Source: Ornithinimicrobium faecis (GTDB lineage: Bacteria; Actinomycetota; Actinomycetes; Actinomycetales; Dermatophilaceae). From it: 64,000 bases of DNA. The translations under genes and the position numbers were made by a program. The stretch is taken from assembly GCF_023923225.1 (NCBI RefSeq), contig NZ_CP099489.1, forward strand, positions 1,240,001 to 1,304,000, written 5' to 3'. Under the pieces are notes generated by a model. The model was not told where the DNA came from and made no database searches. It saw only the letters and a program-made list of their open reading frames with translations. This document shows, in pieces, positions 1 to 8,926 of this stretch (positions are counted from its first letter, which is position 1; every line of letters begins with the position of its first letter).

Positions 1-46
1 CGGGATCGGTCTGGAGGATGACGCCCTGTGGACAGGATTCGTCGCC

Positions 47-2182
47 GTGTCATGGCTGGACCGTAGGTTGGCCCGTATGACTACTGAGGCGCTGCAAGCA
101 CTCCGACGGCTCGTCGGGCGAGACGACGCCGACTTCCGGGACGGGCAGTTCGAGGCCGTCGAGGCGCTGGTCGAGCGTCGGGAGCGGGTTCTGGTGGTGC
201 AGCGCACCGGGTGGGGCAAGTCGGCCGTCTATTTCGTGGCGACGGCACTGCGGCGCGCGCAGGGCGCGGGCCCGACCATCATCGTCTCGCCGCTGCTGGC
301 CCTGATGCGCGACCAGATCGAGGCGGCCCGGCGCGCGGGCATCAACGCCGTGTCGATGAACTCGGCCAACGCCGAGGAGTGGGGGCGGGTGCGCCAGGAG
401 TTGGCCGACGACACCGTCGACGTGCTGCTGGTCAGCCCCGAGCGACTCAACAACCCGCGCTTTCGCGAGGAGCAGCTGCCCGATCTCGCCGCCCGCTGCG
501 GCCTGCTGGTCGTCGACGAGGCGCACTGCATCAGTGACTGGGGCCACGACTTCCGCCCCGACTATCGCCGGATCCGCACGCTGCTGGCCGGGCTGCCCGC
601 GGACACCCCCGTGCTGGCCACCACGGCCACGGCCAACGAGCGCGTGGTGCACGACGTCGTCGAGCAGCTGTCCGTCGGCGCCGACGGCTCGGCCCGTCAG
701 GTCAGCACGATCCGTGGCCCGCTCGCCCGCGCCTCGCTGCGGCTGGGGGTCCTGGAGTTGGAGACCCCCGAGCGACGCATCGCCTGGTTGCTGGGGCACC
801 TGGGCGACCTGCCCGGCAGCGGCATCGTTTATGCCCTGACCGTCTCTGCTGCAGAGGATCTCGCTGCCTCACTGACGCGGGCCGGGCACACCGTTTCGGC
901 CTACACCGGTCGCACCGACCCGGCCGACCGGCTCGAGCTGGAGCGTCGGCTGCGCGACAACGAGGTCAAGGCCCTGGTCGCCACCAGTGCGCTGGGCATG
1001 GGCTTTGACAAGCCCGACCTCGGGTTCGTCGTCCACCTAGGGGCTCCGAGCTCCCCGGTGGCCTACTACCAACAGGTGGGTCGTGCCGGGCGCGCGACGG
1101 ACAACGCGGACGTCCTGCTCCTCCCGGGGGTGGAGGACCGCAACATCTGGGCCTACTTCGCCTCGGCTGCGATGCCGAAACAGGAGCAGGCCGACGCGGT
1201 GCTGACGGCGCTGGCCGGCTCCACCAAGCCCCTGTCGACCGCCGCGCTGGAGACCCAGGTCGATGTGCGGCGCACCCGCCTGGAGTTGCTGCTCAAGGTG
1301 CTCGACGTCGAGGGTGCCGTGGAGAAGGTGCAGGGCGGTTGGACCGGCACGGGTCAGCCGTGGACCTATGACGCCGAGCGTTATGAACGCGTCGCGGAGG
1401 CCCGTGAGCGTGAGCAGCAACTGATGCTGGACTATCAGCGCACCCAGACCTGCCGGATGGCGTTCCTGCAGGAGACACTCGACGATGCAACCGCAGCCCC
1501 GTGCGGACGGTGCGACAACTGTGCCGGCCCGTGGTTCCCCACCGAGATCCCGGCCGACGCGATCGACCTTGCGCTGGGTCAGCTGGCCCGGGTCGGTGTG
1601 CCGGTGGAGGCACGCGCCCAGTGGCCCACTGGCATGGACCGCCTCGGTGTGCCGGTCCGGGGCAAGATCGCTCCCGCCGAGTCGATGAGCACCGGCCGAG
1701 CCCTGGCCCGCGTCTCCGACCTGGGGTGGGGTCAACGGGTGCGCGAGCTCGTCCAGGGGCCCGACACCGCGGTGCCGGGCCAGATCGTCAACGCCGTCAC
1801 CAAGGTGCTAGCCGACTGGGACTGGGCACAGCGGCCGGTCGCCATCGTGTCCGTGCCCTCCCGCCAGCGCCCGGAGCTGGTCACCTCCCTGGCGCGCAGC
1901 ATCAGCGAGCTGGGCCGACTGCCCTATCTGGGCGAGTTGACGACACCGAACGGTGGGCCGACGGGGGAGTCGGGCGGCAACAGCGCCTTCCGACTCGCAG
2001 CTGTCTGGGACCAGTTTGAGGTCGGACCCGAGCTGGCCCAGCAGCTCGGCGGCTTGCGGGGACCCGTGCTGCTCGTCGACGACCTGGTCGACTCGCGCTG
2101 GACGATGACCGTCGCGGCCCGCGTGCTGCGGCTGGCCGGTGCCGAAGCAGTTCTGCCGCTCGCGCTGGCGCAGGCCGGATGA
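47..2182 (+). CDS. recQ: RecQ-family ATP-dependent DNA helicase fused to a phosphoribosyltransferase-like domain
   Basis: Superfamily 2 3'-5' DNA helicase expected to act in recombination and repair. The Walker A motif GWGKSA lies at residues 55-60, the DEAH box with RecQ-type continuation (DEAHCISDWGHDFR) at 157-170, and motif VI appears as QQVGRAGR. A four-Cys zinc cluster (CRMAFLQ...CGRCDNC) follows the helicase core. The last roughly 110 residues are not a standard RQC/HRDC tail: they resemble a phosphoribosyltransferase fold with the PRPP-loop-like sequence VLLVDDLVDSRWT. Such fusions are known in actinobacteria. A GTG at 47 gives the longest form; an ATG at 77 (MTTEAL) is an equally plausible start. 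Confidence 0.92.
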   Translation: MSWLDRRLARMTTEALQALRRLVGRDDADFRDGQFEAVEALVERRERVLVVQRTGWGKSAVYFVATALRRAQGAGPTIIVSPLLALMRDQIEAARRAGINAVSMNSANAEEWGRVRQELADDTVDVLLVSPERLNNPRFREEQLPDLAARCGLLVVDEAHCISDWGHDFRPDYRRIRTLLAGLPADTPVLATTATANERVVHDVVEQLSVGADGSARQVSTIRGPLARASLRLGVLELETPERRIAWLLGHLGDLPGSGIVYALTVSAAEDLAASLTRAGHTVSAYTGRTDPADRLELERRLRDNEVKALVATSALGMGFDKPDLGFVVHLGAPSSPVAYYQQVGRAGRATDNADVLLLPGVEDRNIWAYFASAAMPKQEQADAVLTALAGSTKPLSTAALETQVDVRRTRLELLLKVLDVEGAVEKVQGGWTGTGQPWTYDAERYERVAEAREREQQLMLDYQRTQTCRMAFLQETLDDATAAPCGRCDNCAGPWFPTEIPADAIDLALGQLARVGVPVEARAQWPTGMDRLGVPVRGKIAPAESMSTGRALARVSDLGWGQRVRELVQGPDTAVPGQIVNAVTKVLADWDWAQRPVAIVSVPSRQRPELVTSLARSISELGRLPYLGELTTPNGGPTGESGGNSAFRLAAVWDQFEVGPELAQQLGGLRGPVLLVDDLVDSRWTMTVAARVLRLAGAEAVLPLALAQAG

Positions 2183-2337
2183 GGGTGGTCGCACGGCTCA
2201 GCGATCGGCGTCACGTGGGTCGGATGTATGCCGCGAGTCAGGTTCTCCTCAATCTTCTGTGATGACGGGCGCCTCTGACGCCGTCTGGGGGTACCTTCCG
2301 GAGCATCACCGCTCGCACACGCCGCCCGGAGGTCCTG

Positions 2338-4167
2338 ATGCGCCGTCGCCCAGTTCTGTCCCTTGTCCTCGCCGCTTGCCTGGCGGCCCCGGTCGCGGCC
2401 TATGCGGCTAACCCGGATGACGGGCAGAAACTCGTGCCGATCGGAGGCGGCTACTCGGAGGAGTCACTGCATGGCTTCGCCGCGCAGACCATTGACGGGG
2501 CCACGGGGGACACCGTCGACCTCTATGTCATCCCGTCCAGCTACGGCGACGCACCAGAGGATCGGGAGGAGAATCTCGCGCTCGCCCAAGAGCGCACGGT
2601 CCAGATCGAGGCGGCATGCGATGACGTCGTGGACCTCGCCACGTTCACCGGCGGGTGCGAGGCGACCCTGCTGCCGTTGCTGGCGCGTGAGGACGCGCTC
2701 GACCCGGCTGCCTCGGAGGGACTGGACGACACGGACACCGACGGCGTCTACATTCTGGGCGGCGACCAGGTCCTGGCGATGCATGTGCTGGCCAACAGCC
2801 CGGCAGAGGAGCGGCTCGCCACGGCCTACGCCCAGGGGGTTGTGATCAGTGGCACCAGTGCCGGCAACGCGGTCCAGTCCCGCTCGATGGGTGCTGGCTA
2901 TCCCGAGCCCGGCTATCCGGAGAACGCCCTCGAGCGCGACATGTCGCTGATCTTCTGGGGCGATGACCTGGCGAGCGAGGAGCGCGGTCTGTCCTTCGGG
3001 TCGCAGGAGATCATCCTCGATCAGCACTTCTATGAGCGCGGTCGGTTCGGTCGGCTCCTCTCGTGGACGGCACAGTCCGTCGAGCGTTATGGCGGAGCCG
3101 GCAAACTGGGCGTGGGCGTGGACTGGGGCACGGCTCCGGTGATCCAGGACGACGCCACGATCACCAGTGTGTTGGGGGCCAGTTCGGTCTCCGTCCTCGA
3201 CTTCAGCGCCGCGCAAGGTCTTGACTGGGTCGGCGATCGCGACACGCTCTCGGTGCAGTCCGTGCTGGTGCACCTGCTGGCGCCAGACACTGGCGCGACC
3301 TATGACTTTGGCTCTCGCTCGGTTGCGCACGACGACGTCGCGGTGCCCACGCCCGAGCGGGTCGCCCTGCCCTCCCTGGCGACCAGAGGACAGGGCACCC
3401 TGTGGCTGGGCGGAGGAGACAACAACTCGATCGAGTCTGAGGCGTTGTCCGCCTTTGTCGCGCAGGCCCAGGACAACACCCGAGGCAAGGGCAAGACGTC
3501 CCTGCTGGTGCTCGGCCTCGGCTATGCGGATGAGGCGGGGGCATTGGATGCCGTGACGGACTACACCGAGGCTGTGGCCGAACTCGGCTGGACTGGAGGC
3601 ATTGACGTGCGAGTGCATGGTCACGACGCCATCCCCACCTCCGCAGTCGCTCGTGCCGCGGGTGTCCTGGTCGTCGGGGGAGACCAGTCGCTGATGGCGG
3701 AGGAAGTGGCTGACCCGGAGTTGCGCAGTGCCCTCGCGAAGGCGGTCCAGCGGCCGACGCCGGTGCTGACTGACGGTGCTGCCACGGCGATCCTGGGAGA
3801 GCGCTATGTCACCGACATCGATCCCACAACATCTGACGAGGCGATCGAGATGTTCCGTGCCAACGCGGTGATCACGACACCTGGGCTGGGGCTGATCCCG
3901 GGCTACACGCTCGAGCCGACGTTGACGCAGGACTACCGCTGGGGCCGGCTGTTCGGCGCGGCCCACGACAGCCCGGACGTGGCTTCGTTGGGCATCAGCG
4001 AGCTGACCGCCATCGAGGTGGGACGCGGCGGCGCGAGCGTTGTGGGTGAGCGCTCGGTGGTGGCCGTTGATGGTTCGGGCGCCACCTGGTCCACCGGCAG
4101 CAATGGAGCCCTTGGCGCGACCAACGTGTGGCTCGACGTGTTCAGCACCGGCGACCTGATCGAGTGA
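2338..4167 (+). CDS. Secreted cyanophycinase-like (S51 family) protein with tandem domains
   Basis: The protein has a signal peptide (MRRRPVLSLVLAACLAAPVAAYA) and is likely exported. Residues about 30-300 match the cyanophycinase/peptidase S51 class I glutamine-amidotransferase-like fold: IGGGYS, a GGDQ loop, the nucleophile elbow GTSAGN with Ser174, and a downstream LDQHFYERGRFGRL segment typical of cyanophycinases. Residues about 355-510 repeat the fold (LWLGGGDN, VVGGDQ), but the elbow is TDGAATA at 478-484, so the Ser nucleophile is lost. The start ATG follows a GGAGGTC ribosome site by 3-4 nt. Cyanophycin or another isopeptide is the family substrate; the true substrate here is unknown. 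Confidence 0.85.
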   Translation: MRRRPVLSLVLAACLAAPVAAYAANPDDGQKLVPIGGGYSEESLHGFAAQTIDGATGDTVDLYVIPSSYGDAPEDREENLALAQERTVQIEAACDDVVDLATFTGGCEATLLPLLAREDALDPAASEGLDDTDTDGVYILGGDQVLAMHVLANSPAEERLATAYAQGVVISGTSAGNAVQSRSMGAGYPEPGYPENALERDMSLIFWGDDLASEERGLSFGSQEIILDQHFYERGRFGRLLSWTAQSVERYGGAGKLGVGVDWGTAPVIQDDATITSVLGASSVSVLDFSAAQGLDWVGDRDTLSVQSVLVHLLAPDTGATYDFGSRSVAHDDVAVPTPERVALPSLATRGQGTLWLGGGDNNSIESEALSAFVAQAQDNTRGKGKTSLLVLGLGYADEAGALDAVTDYTEAVAELGWTGGIDVRVHGHDAIPTSAVARAAGVLVVGGDQSLMAEEVADPELRSALAKAVQRPTPVLTDGAATAILGERYVTDIDPTTSDEAIEMFRANAVITTPGLGLIPGYTLEPTLTQDYRWGRLFGAAHDSPDVASLGISELTAIEVGRGGASVVGERSVVAVDGSGATWSTGSNGALGATNVWLDVFSTGDLIE

Positions 4168-4226
4168 CCACGGGCGGCACATCGACACCGGCCTGAAGTG
4201 GAGCCCGGGGTGAGTACGGTCTCTTC

Positions 4227-4792
4227 GTGTCGCTCGCAGGCGCCGTGGCCGCACCACGCAGTCCGGCATGCCCCTCGAGTGCACCACCTATGGACCGTCT
4301 GCTGTTTGTTGTGGTTGACATCCCGTGCACTCGAGCGGTGACACGGACGTCTGGTGGGTATGAGGAGAAGACACCCTCACCGTCACGCACGCACCAGCGC
4401 GTTGTCACCCGTCTCGCAATGCTGCTTGGACAGACCAACCCGGAGCCGGCGCGGTTCGAAGTCCTCGTCGCGCCGCTTGATGTCCGCCTCAGCGAGCTGA
4501 CGACGGTGCAACCTGACGCTGTGGTGCTGCGGGATGATGACGATCCCGTGCCGCTTCTTGCGCTCGAGGTCCTCAGCCCCAGCACCAGACACTTTGACGT
4601 CGGTATGAAGCGGTCGCGCTATGCCACTGCCGGGATCGCGAACTTCTGGGTTGTGGACCCCGACGCTCCGAGTCTCACGGCCTGGGAGTTGCGCGAGGGC
4701 CGTTAGCGGAGGCGGTCGGGGACCAGACCGTCACGGTGCCGACGCCGTGGCCGGTCACGATCACTCCTGCATCGCTCACCCGTCGATCCTGA
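4227..4792 (+). pseudogene. Uma2-family (DUF820) endonuclease-like gene, frameshifted near its 3' end
   Basis: The readable frame (to TAG at 4704) carries the Uma2 core: TPSPSRTHQRVV, QPDAVVL, ALEVLSPSTRHFD and K..RYATAGIANFWVVDP, including the acidic and Lys residues of the PD-(D/E)XK-type fold. The expected N-terminal 'RYELVDG' segment is absent and replaced by unrelated sequence. The frame stops at ..LREGR, while the missing family C-terminus (AEAVGDQTVTVPTPWPVTIT) continues in another frame from 4706 to a TGA at 4790. One lost base in the Tyr codon after GR would explain this. It is either a decayed gene or a sequencing error, but the damaged N-terminus favours decay. Confidence 0.7.
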
Positions 4793-4851
4793 CCCGCGGA
4801 CGCTGAGTCAGCGGTCTCGTCGGGTCATCCTGAGTCGGCGCCGCCGGCCGA

Positions 4852-5373
4852 TCAACCTTGTGCCGTCGTGCCTTCCCACCGGATCTCCCCGTCCACGACG
4901 ACGGTGGTCCGTGTCATGCCCAGCCGCGTCGCGATCCGTTGCGACGCCTCATGGTCTGGGTGGATGTGGGCAACGACAGCGGTGACGCCCTGCTCCACGA
5001 GGTCGTCGAGGAGCAGCCGGGCAGCTCGCCCGGCATGTCCGTTGCCCTGCCACGGGCGGCCGATGACCCACGCGATGTCGGCCGGGCTGCAGCCGACCGG
5101 GTCGCCGTTGGTGGGGTCGGCGTTGACGGGAATCGTGGCCTGGACATAGCCGATGGGCTGGTGCTCAGGACCGAGCGCAACCACCGAGTTGATCCAGCGC
5201 TCGCTGCCATCGGCGGAGTGGCCCCGGACCTGGACGGCATAACGGCGCGCGAGGTCATCGCGGGTCGGAGGCTGGCCACCGGTGAACTCATAGAGCTCTG
5301 GGTCGGCCAGAACGGTCGTCATGACGTCGGCGTCCTCGACCGTCAGCGGCCGGATCTGCAGCGTGCCGGTCAA
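4852..5373 (-). CDS. GNAT-family N-acetyltransferase
   Basis: The RimJ/RimL-like GNAT fold begins with LQIRPLTVEDADVMTTVLADPELYEF. The acetyl-CoA-binding turn reads RPWQGNGHAGRAARLLLDDL, and the fold ends with HPDHEASQRIATRLGMTRT. I chose a TTG start 4 nt past the stop of the upstream amidohydrolase, because the next in-frame ATG would remove the first strand of the fold. The tight spacing implies translation coupled to the amidohydrolase. The acceptor substrate cannot be inferred. Confidence 0.82.
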   Translation of the reverse strand: MTGTLQIRPLTVEDADVMTTVLADPELYEFTGGQPPTRDDLARRYAVQVRGHSADGSERWINSVVALGPEHQPIGYVQATIPVNADPTNGDPVGCSPADIAWVIGRPWQGNGHAGRAARLLLDDLVEQGVTAVVAHIHPDHEASQRIATRLGMTRTTVVVDGEIRWEGTTAQG

Positions 5374-5377
5374 GGCC

Positions 5378-6619
5378 TCACACCAGCTCGAGCTGGTCGG
5401 CCACGACGCGTCCGGCGCGCAGCACGGTGCGGTCGGAGGGGCGGTCCATGACCGCCGAGGTGACGGTCTCACCCTCGACCAGCAGCAGGTCCGCCACGTC
5501 GCCGACCGCGAGGCCCGGACGGTCGGAGACCGCGCCCAGCCGGGGCAGCTGAGGCTCCACGATCGAGGCGCCACCGCGGGTCGCGACCGCGACTGCGTGC
5601 TCGATGAGCTCATCGGCGCGGTGACCCATCGTGAAGGCCAGCTGCCAGGTGCGGTCCAGCATGTCCCCGTTGCCATAGGGCGACCAGTAGTCGCGCTGGC
5701 CGTCCTGCCCCAGCCCGACCCGCACGCCCGCCTCGGTCAGCCGGTCGACGGGCACCCGTGACTTGCCACCCGGAGCGATCGTCGCCATGGCAATGTCCGC
5801 CTCAGCCAGGCTCGCCAGGAGCCCGTCGACCCGGGTCGGGTCATCGAAGAGGGCGTAACCGTGGGAGATCAGGACGTTGCCCTGCATGCCCAGGGCCAGG
5901 GTGCGCTCCACGATGAGGTCGACGCTGAACAGCCCGAGCTCACCAGGCTCGTGCAGGTGGATGTCGACGGGCACGCCGAACTTCTCCGCCAGGCCGAAGA
6001 CGATGTCGAGATGGCGCACCGGGTCACGGTCGAGGGTGCACGGGTCGATGCCGCCGACGACATCGGCACCGGCCCGCAGCGCGTCCTCCAGCACCTGCGG
6101 CGAGCCCTCCTCACGCAGCAGTCCGGCCTGCGGGAAGGCCACCACCTGCACGGTGGCCCGGTCCTTGTGCGTCTCCCGCGCTGCGAGGACAGCCTCCAGC
6201 CGCTCCAGGCCGGCATCGACGTCCACCTGCGCAAACGAGCGCACCGTCGTCACGCCATGGGCGATCTCGCGCCCCAGCAGGTCGCTGACCCGCTCGGTGA
6301 TGCCGACCTCCGCGTCCCGCCAGTTGGCCCGGTCGTTGAGCATCATCGTCCACACGCCAGGGCCGCCGGTGTGCGGCCGGAACGGCAGCCCGACCCGGTT
6401 GGAGTCCAGGTGGCAGTGCGCGTCGGTGAAGGTCGGCAGGGCGAGGCGGCCGCGCCCCTGGACCACCGTCTCCGGGGAGCCTGCGGGGTCGGCCGACCCC
6501 TCGGCATACGGCTGGGTGGGGGAGACGGCGGTGATCACCCCGTCGGCGACGGTCAGGTCGACTGCTGGGCCGCCCCAGGGGCGGACGTCACGGATCAGGG
6601 CAGCTGAGGAGGGAGGCAT
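5378..6619 (-). CDS. Amidohydrolase, cytosine-deaminase/CodA-like
   Basis: Metal-dependent TIM-barrel hydrolase of the amidohydrolase superfamily. It shows the HxH pair in FTDAHCHLDSN, a third His in VDIHLHEPG, a fourth in ISHGYAL, and the catalytic Asp in GLGQDGQRDYWSPYG. The order and the 'YWSPYGNGDML' stretch resemble cytosine deaminase-like enzymes acting on cyclic amidines or amides. The ATG at 6619 was preferred over an upstream start because the extra N-terminal residues are low-complexity. It forms a two-gene unit with the downstream acetyltransferase. The substrate is not certain. Confidence 0.84.
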   Translation of the reverse strand: MPPSSAALIRDVRPWGGPAVDLTVADGVITAVSPTQPYAEGSADPAGSPETVVQGRGRLALPTFTDAHCHLDSNRVGLPFRPHTGGPGVWTMMLNDRANWRDAEVGITERVSDLLGREIAHGVTTVRSFAQVDVDAGLERLEAVLAARETHKDRATVQVVAFPQAGLLREEGSPQVLEDALRAGADVVGGIDPCTLDRDPVRHLDIVFGLAEKFGVPVDIHLHEPGELGLFSVDLIVERTLALGMQGNVLISHGYALFDDPTRVDGLLASLAEADIAMATIAPGGKSRVPVDRLTEAGVRVGLGQDGQRDYWSPYGNGDMLDRTWQLAFTMGHRADELIEHAVAVATRGGASIVEPQLPRLGAVSDRPGLAVGDVADLLLVEGETVTSAVMDRPSDRTVLRAGRVVADQLELV

Positions 6620-6715
6620 CGAGGCCAAGGTTAGCGGCCGTATGCCGTGTGGCCGGCCAGCTGCACAGGTGGCGGCTAGCGAGGACCTGGGTCGGGTGCG
6701 TGGCAGGATCACCCG

Positions 6716-7033
6716 GTGGCCGGCAACGGGGAGAGCAGGACCTGGCGAGCAATTTTTCCGGGGAGGAACCCTGGTCTCTGGTGGCGAGCCCTGCTCAGTG
6801 CGCTGCCTTGGACGGCGGTGCTCATGGTCGTCGGGGCGTTCACCAACGACGAGGGACCGTCCCGGGGCGTGCTCGAGATGGGCATTGTCGGTCTCCTGGT
6901 CTGGGCCGTGACAGCCGTCCTCACCGCCCGGTCTTCCCGGCGCAGGGGTTGGGGGAGCTATCTGGCGATCAGCGGCACCCTCGCGTGGATCCTCGGCGTG
7001 AGCATGATCTTCGGGACATCCGTCCAGGTCTGA
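6716..7033 (+). CDS. Small integral membrane protein, function unknown
   Basis: 105 residues from a GTG start with three hydrophobic segments (about WRALLSALPWTAVLMVVGAF, VLEMGIVGLLVWAVTAVLTA and YLAISGTLAWILGVSMIFG) and a basic loop SSRRRGW. It is an isolated gene between two convergent or divergent neighbours. No family recognised. Confidence 0.6.
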   Translation: MAGNGESRTWRAIFPGRNPGLWWRALLSALPWTAVLMVVGAFTNDEGPSRGVLEMGIVGLLVWAVTAVLTARSSRRRGWGSYLAISGTLAWILGVSMIFGTSVQV

Positions 7034-7060
7034 GCGCGGTGACTGGCCGGCTGACTGTTC

Positions 7061-8926
7061 CTATTCGCCTGCGGCGGCGAGGATCTGGGCCCAGGTGACC
7101 TGGCGCGGTGACCCGGCGCGGTCCGGTGTGGCCAGCGTCGCGATCGCCCGGGCACGCTCGGTGCGGCCGAGCTCGTCGCCGAACCGGTCGACGACCAGCA
7201 GCGCGCGGGGTCGGGCCAGACCGCCCATCACCTCGCGCACGGCGTCCATCAACTCGACGGCCACCGCATCCAGGTCCGGGTCGGGTCCCACCTCTGTGCT
7301 GAGGGCGACGGCGGCCAGGATCGATCGACCGGTCTCCGGGTCCTTGCGCCAGGTGACCTCCGCCCCGGAGACATAGGGGTGCTCGGCCAGCACCTCGCGC
7401 ACCTCGCGCAGGGAGACCAGCTGACCCGAGACCGACACCACGTCGTCGGTGCGCCCCAGGAAGCTCACCGAGCCCGAGCCGTCGCGGACCGCGAGGTCAC
7501 CGGTGGAGTAGGTCCCCGGGTGCCGGGTCCAGTGCGTGTCGACCACGGCGGCCTGCGCGCCCTCGACCCCCACCAGGGTGCCGGCCCACGGCAGGCGCAG
7601 GACGGCCTCGCCGATCTCACCGTCCGGCACGGACTCGCCGCTCGGATCGACGATGTCGAGGCCACAGTCCGGCATCGAGGTCAGGGCCCCGTCCGGCCCG
7701 TCCGTCCCAGCTGCCTCCGCGGTGGTCGGGTTGCTGTCGGTGACGCGCACGATGCCGCCCAGCTCGAGCTGGCCCCAGGCGTCGGAGACCTGCAGGTGGC
7801 GGGCGGCAAAGGCCTCGCCCAGCCACTGGGCCAGCTCCTCCTCGACGGGCTCGCCGGCGGTGGTGACGCGCTGCAGCGAGGGCAGCGCAGAGACCTCGGG
7901 CAGCTCGCGGGCCCACCCACGGACCGTGCGGACCACCGACGGGCTGGTCACCATGTGCTCCACGTCGTAGCGCCGGATGATGTCCCAGGCGCGGGTGTAG
8001 GTGGGGACGTCCAGGGTGCCCTCAAACATCACTGCGGTGTCGCCGTGGGCCAGCGGCCCATAGATCCCGTGGATCTGGGTGACCGCCCACGCGATGTCCC
8101 CGGCACACCAGAAGACGCCGCCGGTGCGCAGCTTGCCGTGCACGGCCAGAGCGCCGGCCAGCATCGTGCCGGTCCCGTGGACGACGGAGACCGACTGACC
8201 GCCCTTGTTGGCCAGTGGCACCGTGGCGATCGGGTGGTCCGGGGCCACCGAGACAGGGGCCGAGAGGTCGTCGGCGGGCTCGGGCACCTGGCCGGGGCGG
8301 GTCGCGGCGACCAGGTCGTGATACCACCGGTCACCCTCGAACCAGGCCACGTCCATGCCGGTGCGGCGCACCACGATCGTGTGCTGCACCGAACCCCCAG
8401 CCAGCAGGGCCTCGTCGGCGCGAGCCTTGAGCGGCAGCACCGTGCCGTGGCGCCACGCGCCGTCCTGGGTGAACAACACCTTCAGGTCCAACAGGTCCAG
8501 TCGGTCAGCCAACGGCTCGACGGGCAGTGGTGCGGGCAGGACCGTGTGCACGGCGCCGATGCGGGCGCAGGCGAGCATCGCCACGACCGTCTCGGGCAGC
8601 CAACCCAGGTGCAGCCCAACGCGATCCCCGGTCGTCACGCCCATGCCACGCAACGCCTTGGCGAGCGCGCCCACCTGGGCGTGCAACTCGGCATACGTCA
8701 TGGAGCGGCGGTCGCCAGGCTCACCCTCCCAGTGCACCGCGACCTGGTCGCTGCGGTCGGGCAGGTGCCGGTCCAGGCAGTTGACCGACAGGTTGAGCTC
8801 GCCGCCGGTGAACCAGGAGCCGGAGCGCTCGCCGGCCTCCCAGAGGTGGGTGTAGGGGGTGTCCCAGGTGATGAGCTCGGCGACCTGAGCCCAGTCCTGC
8901 GACGGGGGAGTGCGCAGCTCAGGCAT
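7061..8926 (-). CDS. Acetyl/acyl-CoA synthetase-like protein with degenerate ATP-binding motifs
   Basis: 621 residues along the length of the Acs/ANL adenylate-forming family, with recognisable ACAS N-terminal sequence, the aromatic-rich GGVFWCAGDIAWAVTQIHGIYGPL region, a YSTGDLAVRDG motif and the C-terminal hinge FLGRTDDVVSVSG. The phosphate-binding loop that should read YTSGSTGKPKG is replaced by PLANKGGQSVS (about 237-247), and the C-terminal catalytic Lys segment (SGKxxRR) appears as ELGRTERAR. It may therefore not adenylate normally. Its start overlaps the iclR-type gene stop by 8 nt, so the two are one transcript, divergent from the liv-type operon. Confidence 0.8.
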   Translation of the reverse strand: MPELRTPPSQDWAQVAELITWDTPYTHLWEAGERSGSWFTGGELNLSVNCLDRHLPDRSDQVAVHWEGEPGDRRSMTYAELHAQVGALAKALRGMGVTTGDRVGLHLGWLPETVVAMLACARIGAVHTVLPAPLPVEPLADRLDLLDLKVLFTQDGAWRHGTVLPLKARADEALLAGGSVQHTIVVRRTGMDVAWFEGDRWYHDLVAATRPGQVPEPADDLSAPVSVAPDHPIATVPLANKGGQSVSVVHGTGTMLAGALAVHGKLRTGGVFWCAGDIAWAVTQIHGIYGPLAHGDTAVMFEGTLDVPTYTRAWDIIRRYDVEHMVTSPSVVRTVRGWARELPEVSALPSLQRVTTAGEPVEEELAQWLGEAFAARHLQVSDAWGQLELGGIVRVTDSNPTTAEAAGTDGPDGALTSMPDCGLDIVDPSGESVPDGEIGEAVLRLPWAGTLVGVEGAQAAVVDTHWTRHPGTYSTGDLAVRDGSGSVSFLGRTDDVVSVSGQLVSLREVREVLAEHPYVSGAEVTWRKDPETGRSILAAVALSTEVGPDPDLDAVAVELMDAVREVMGGLARPRALLVVDRFGDELGRTERARAIATLATPDRAGSPRQVTWAQILAAAGE

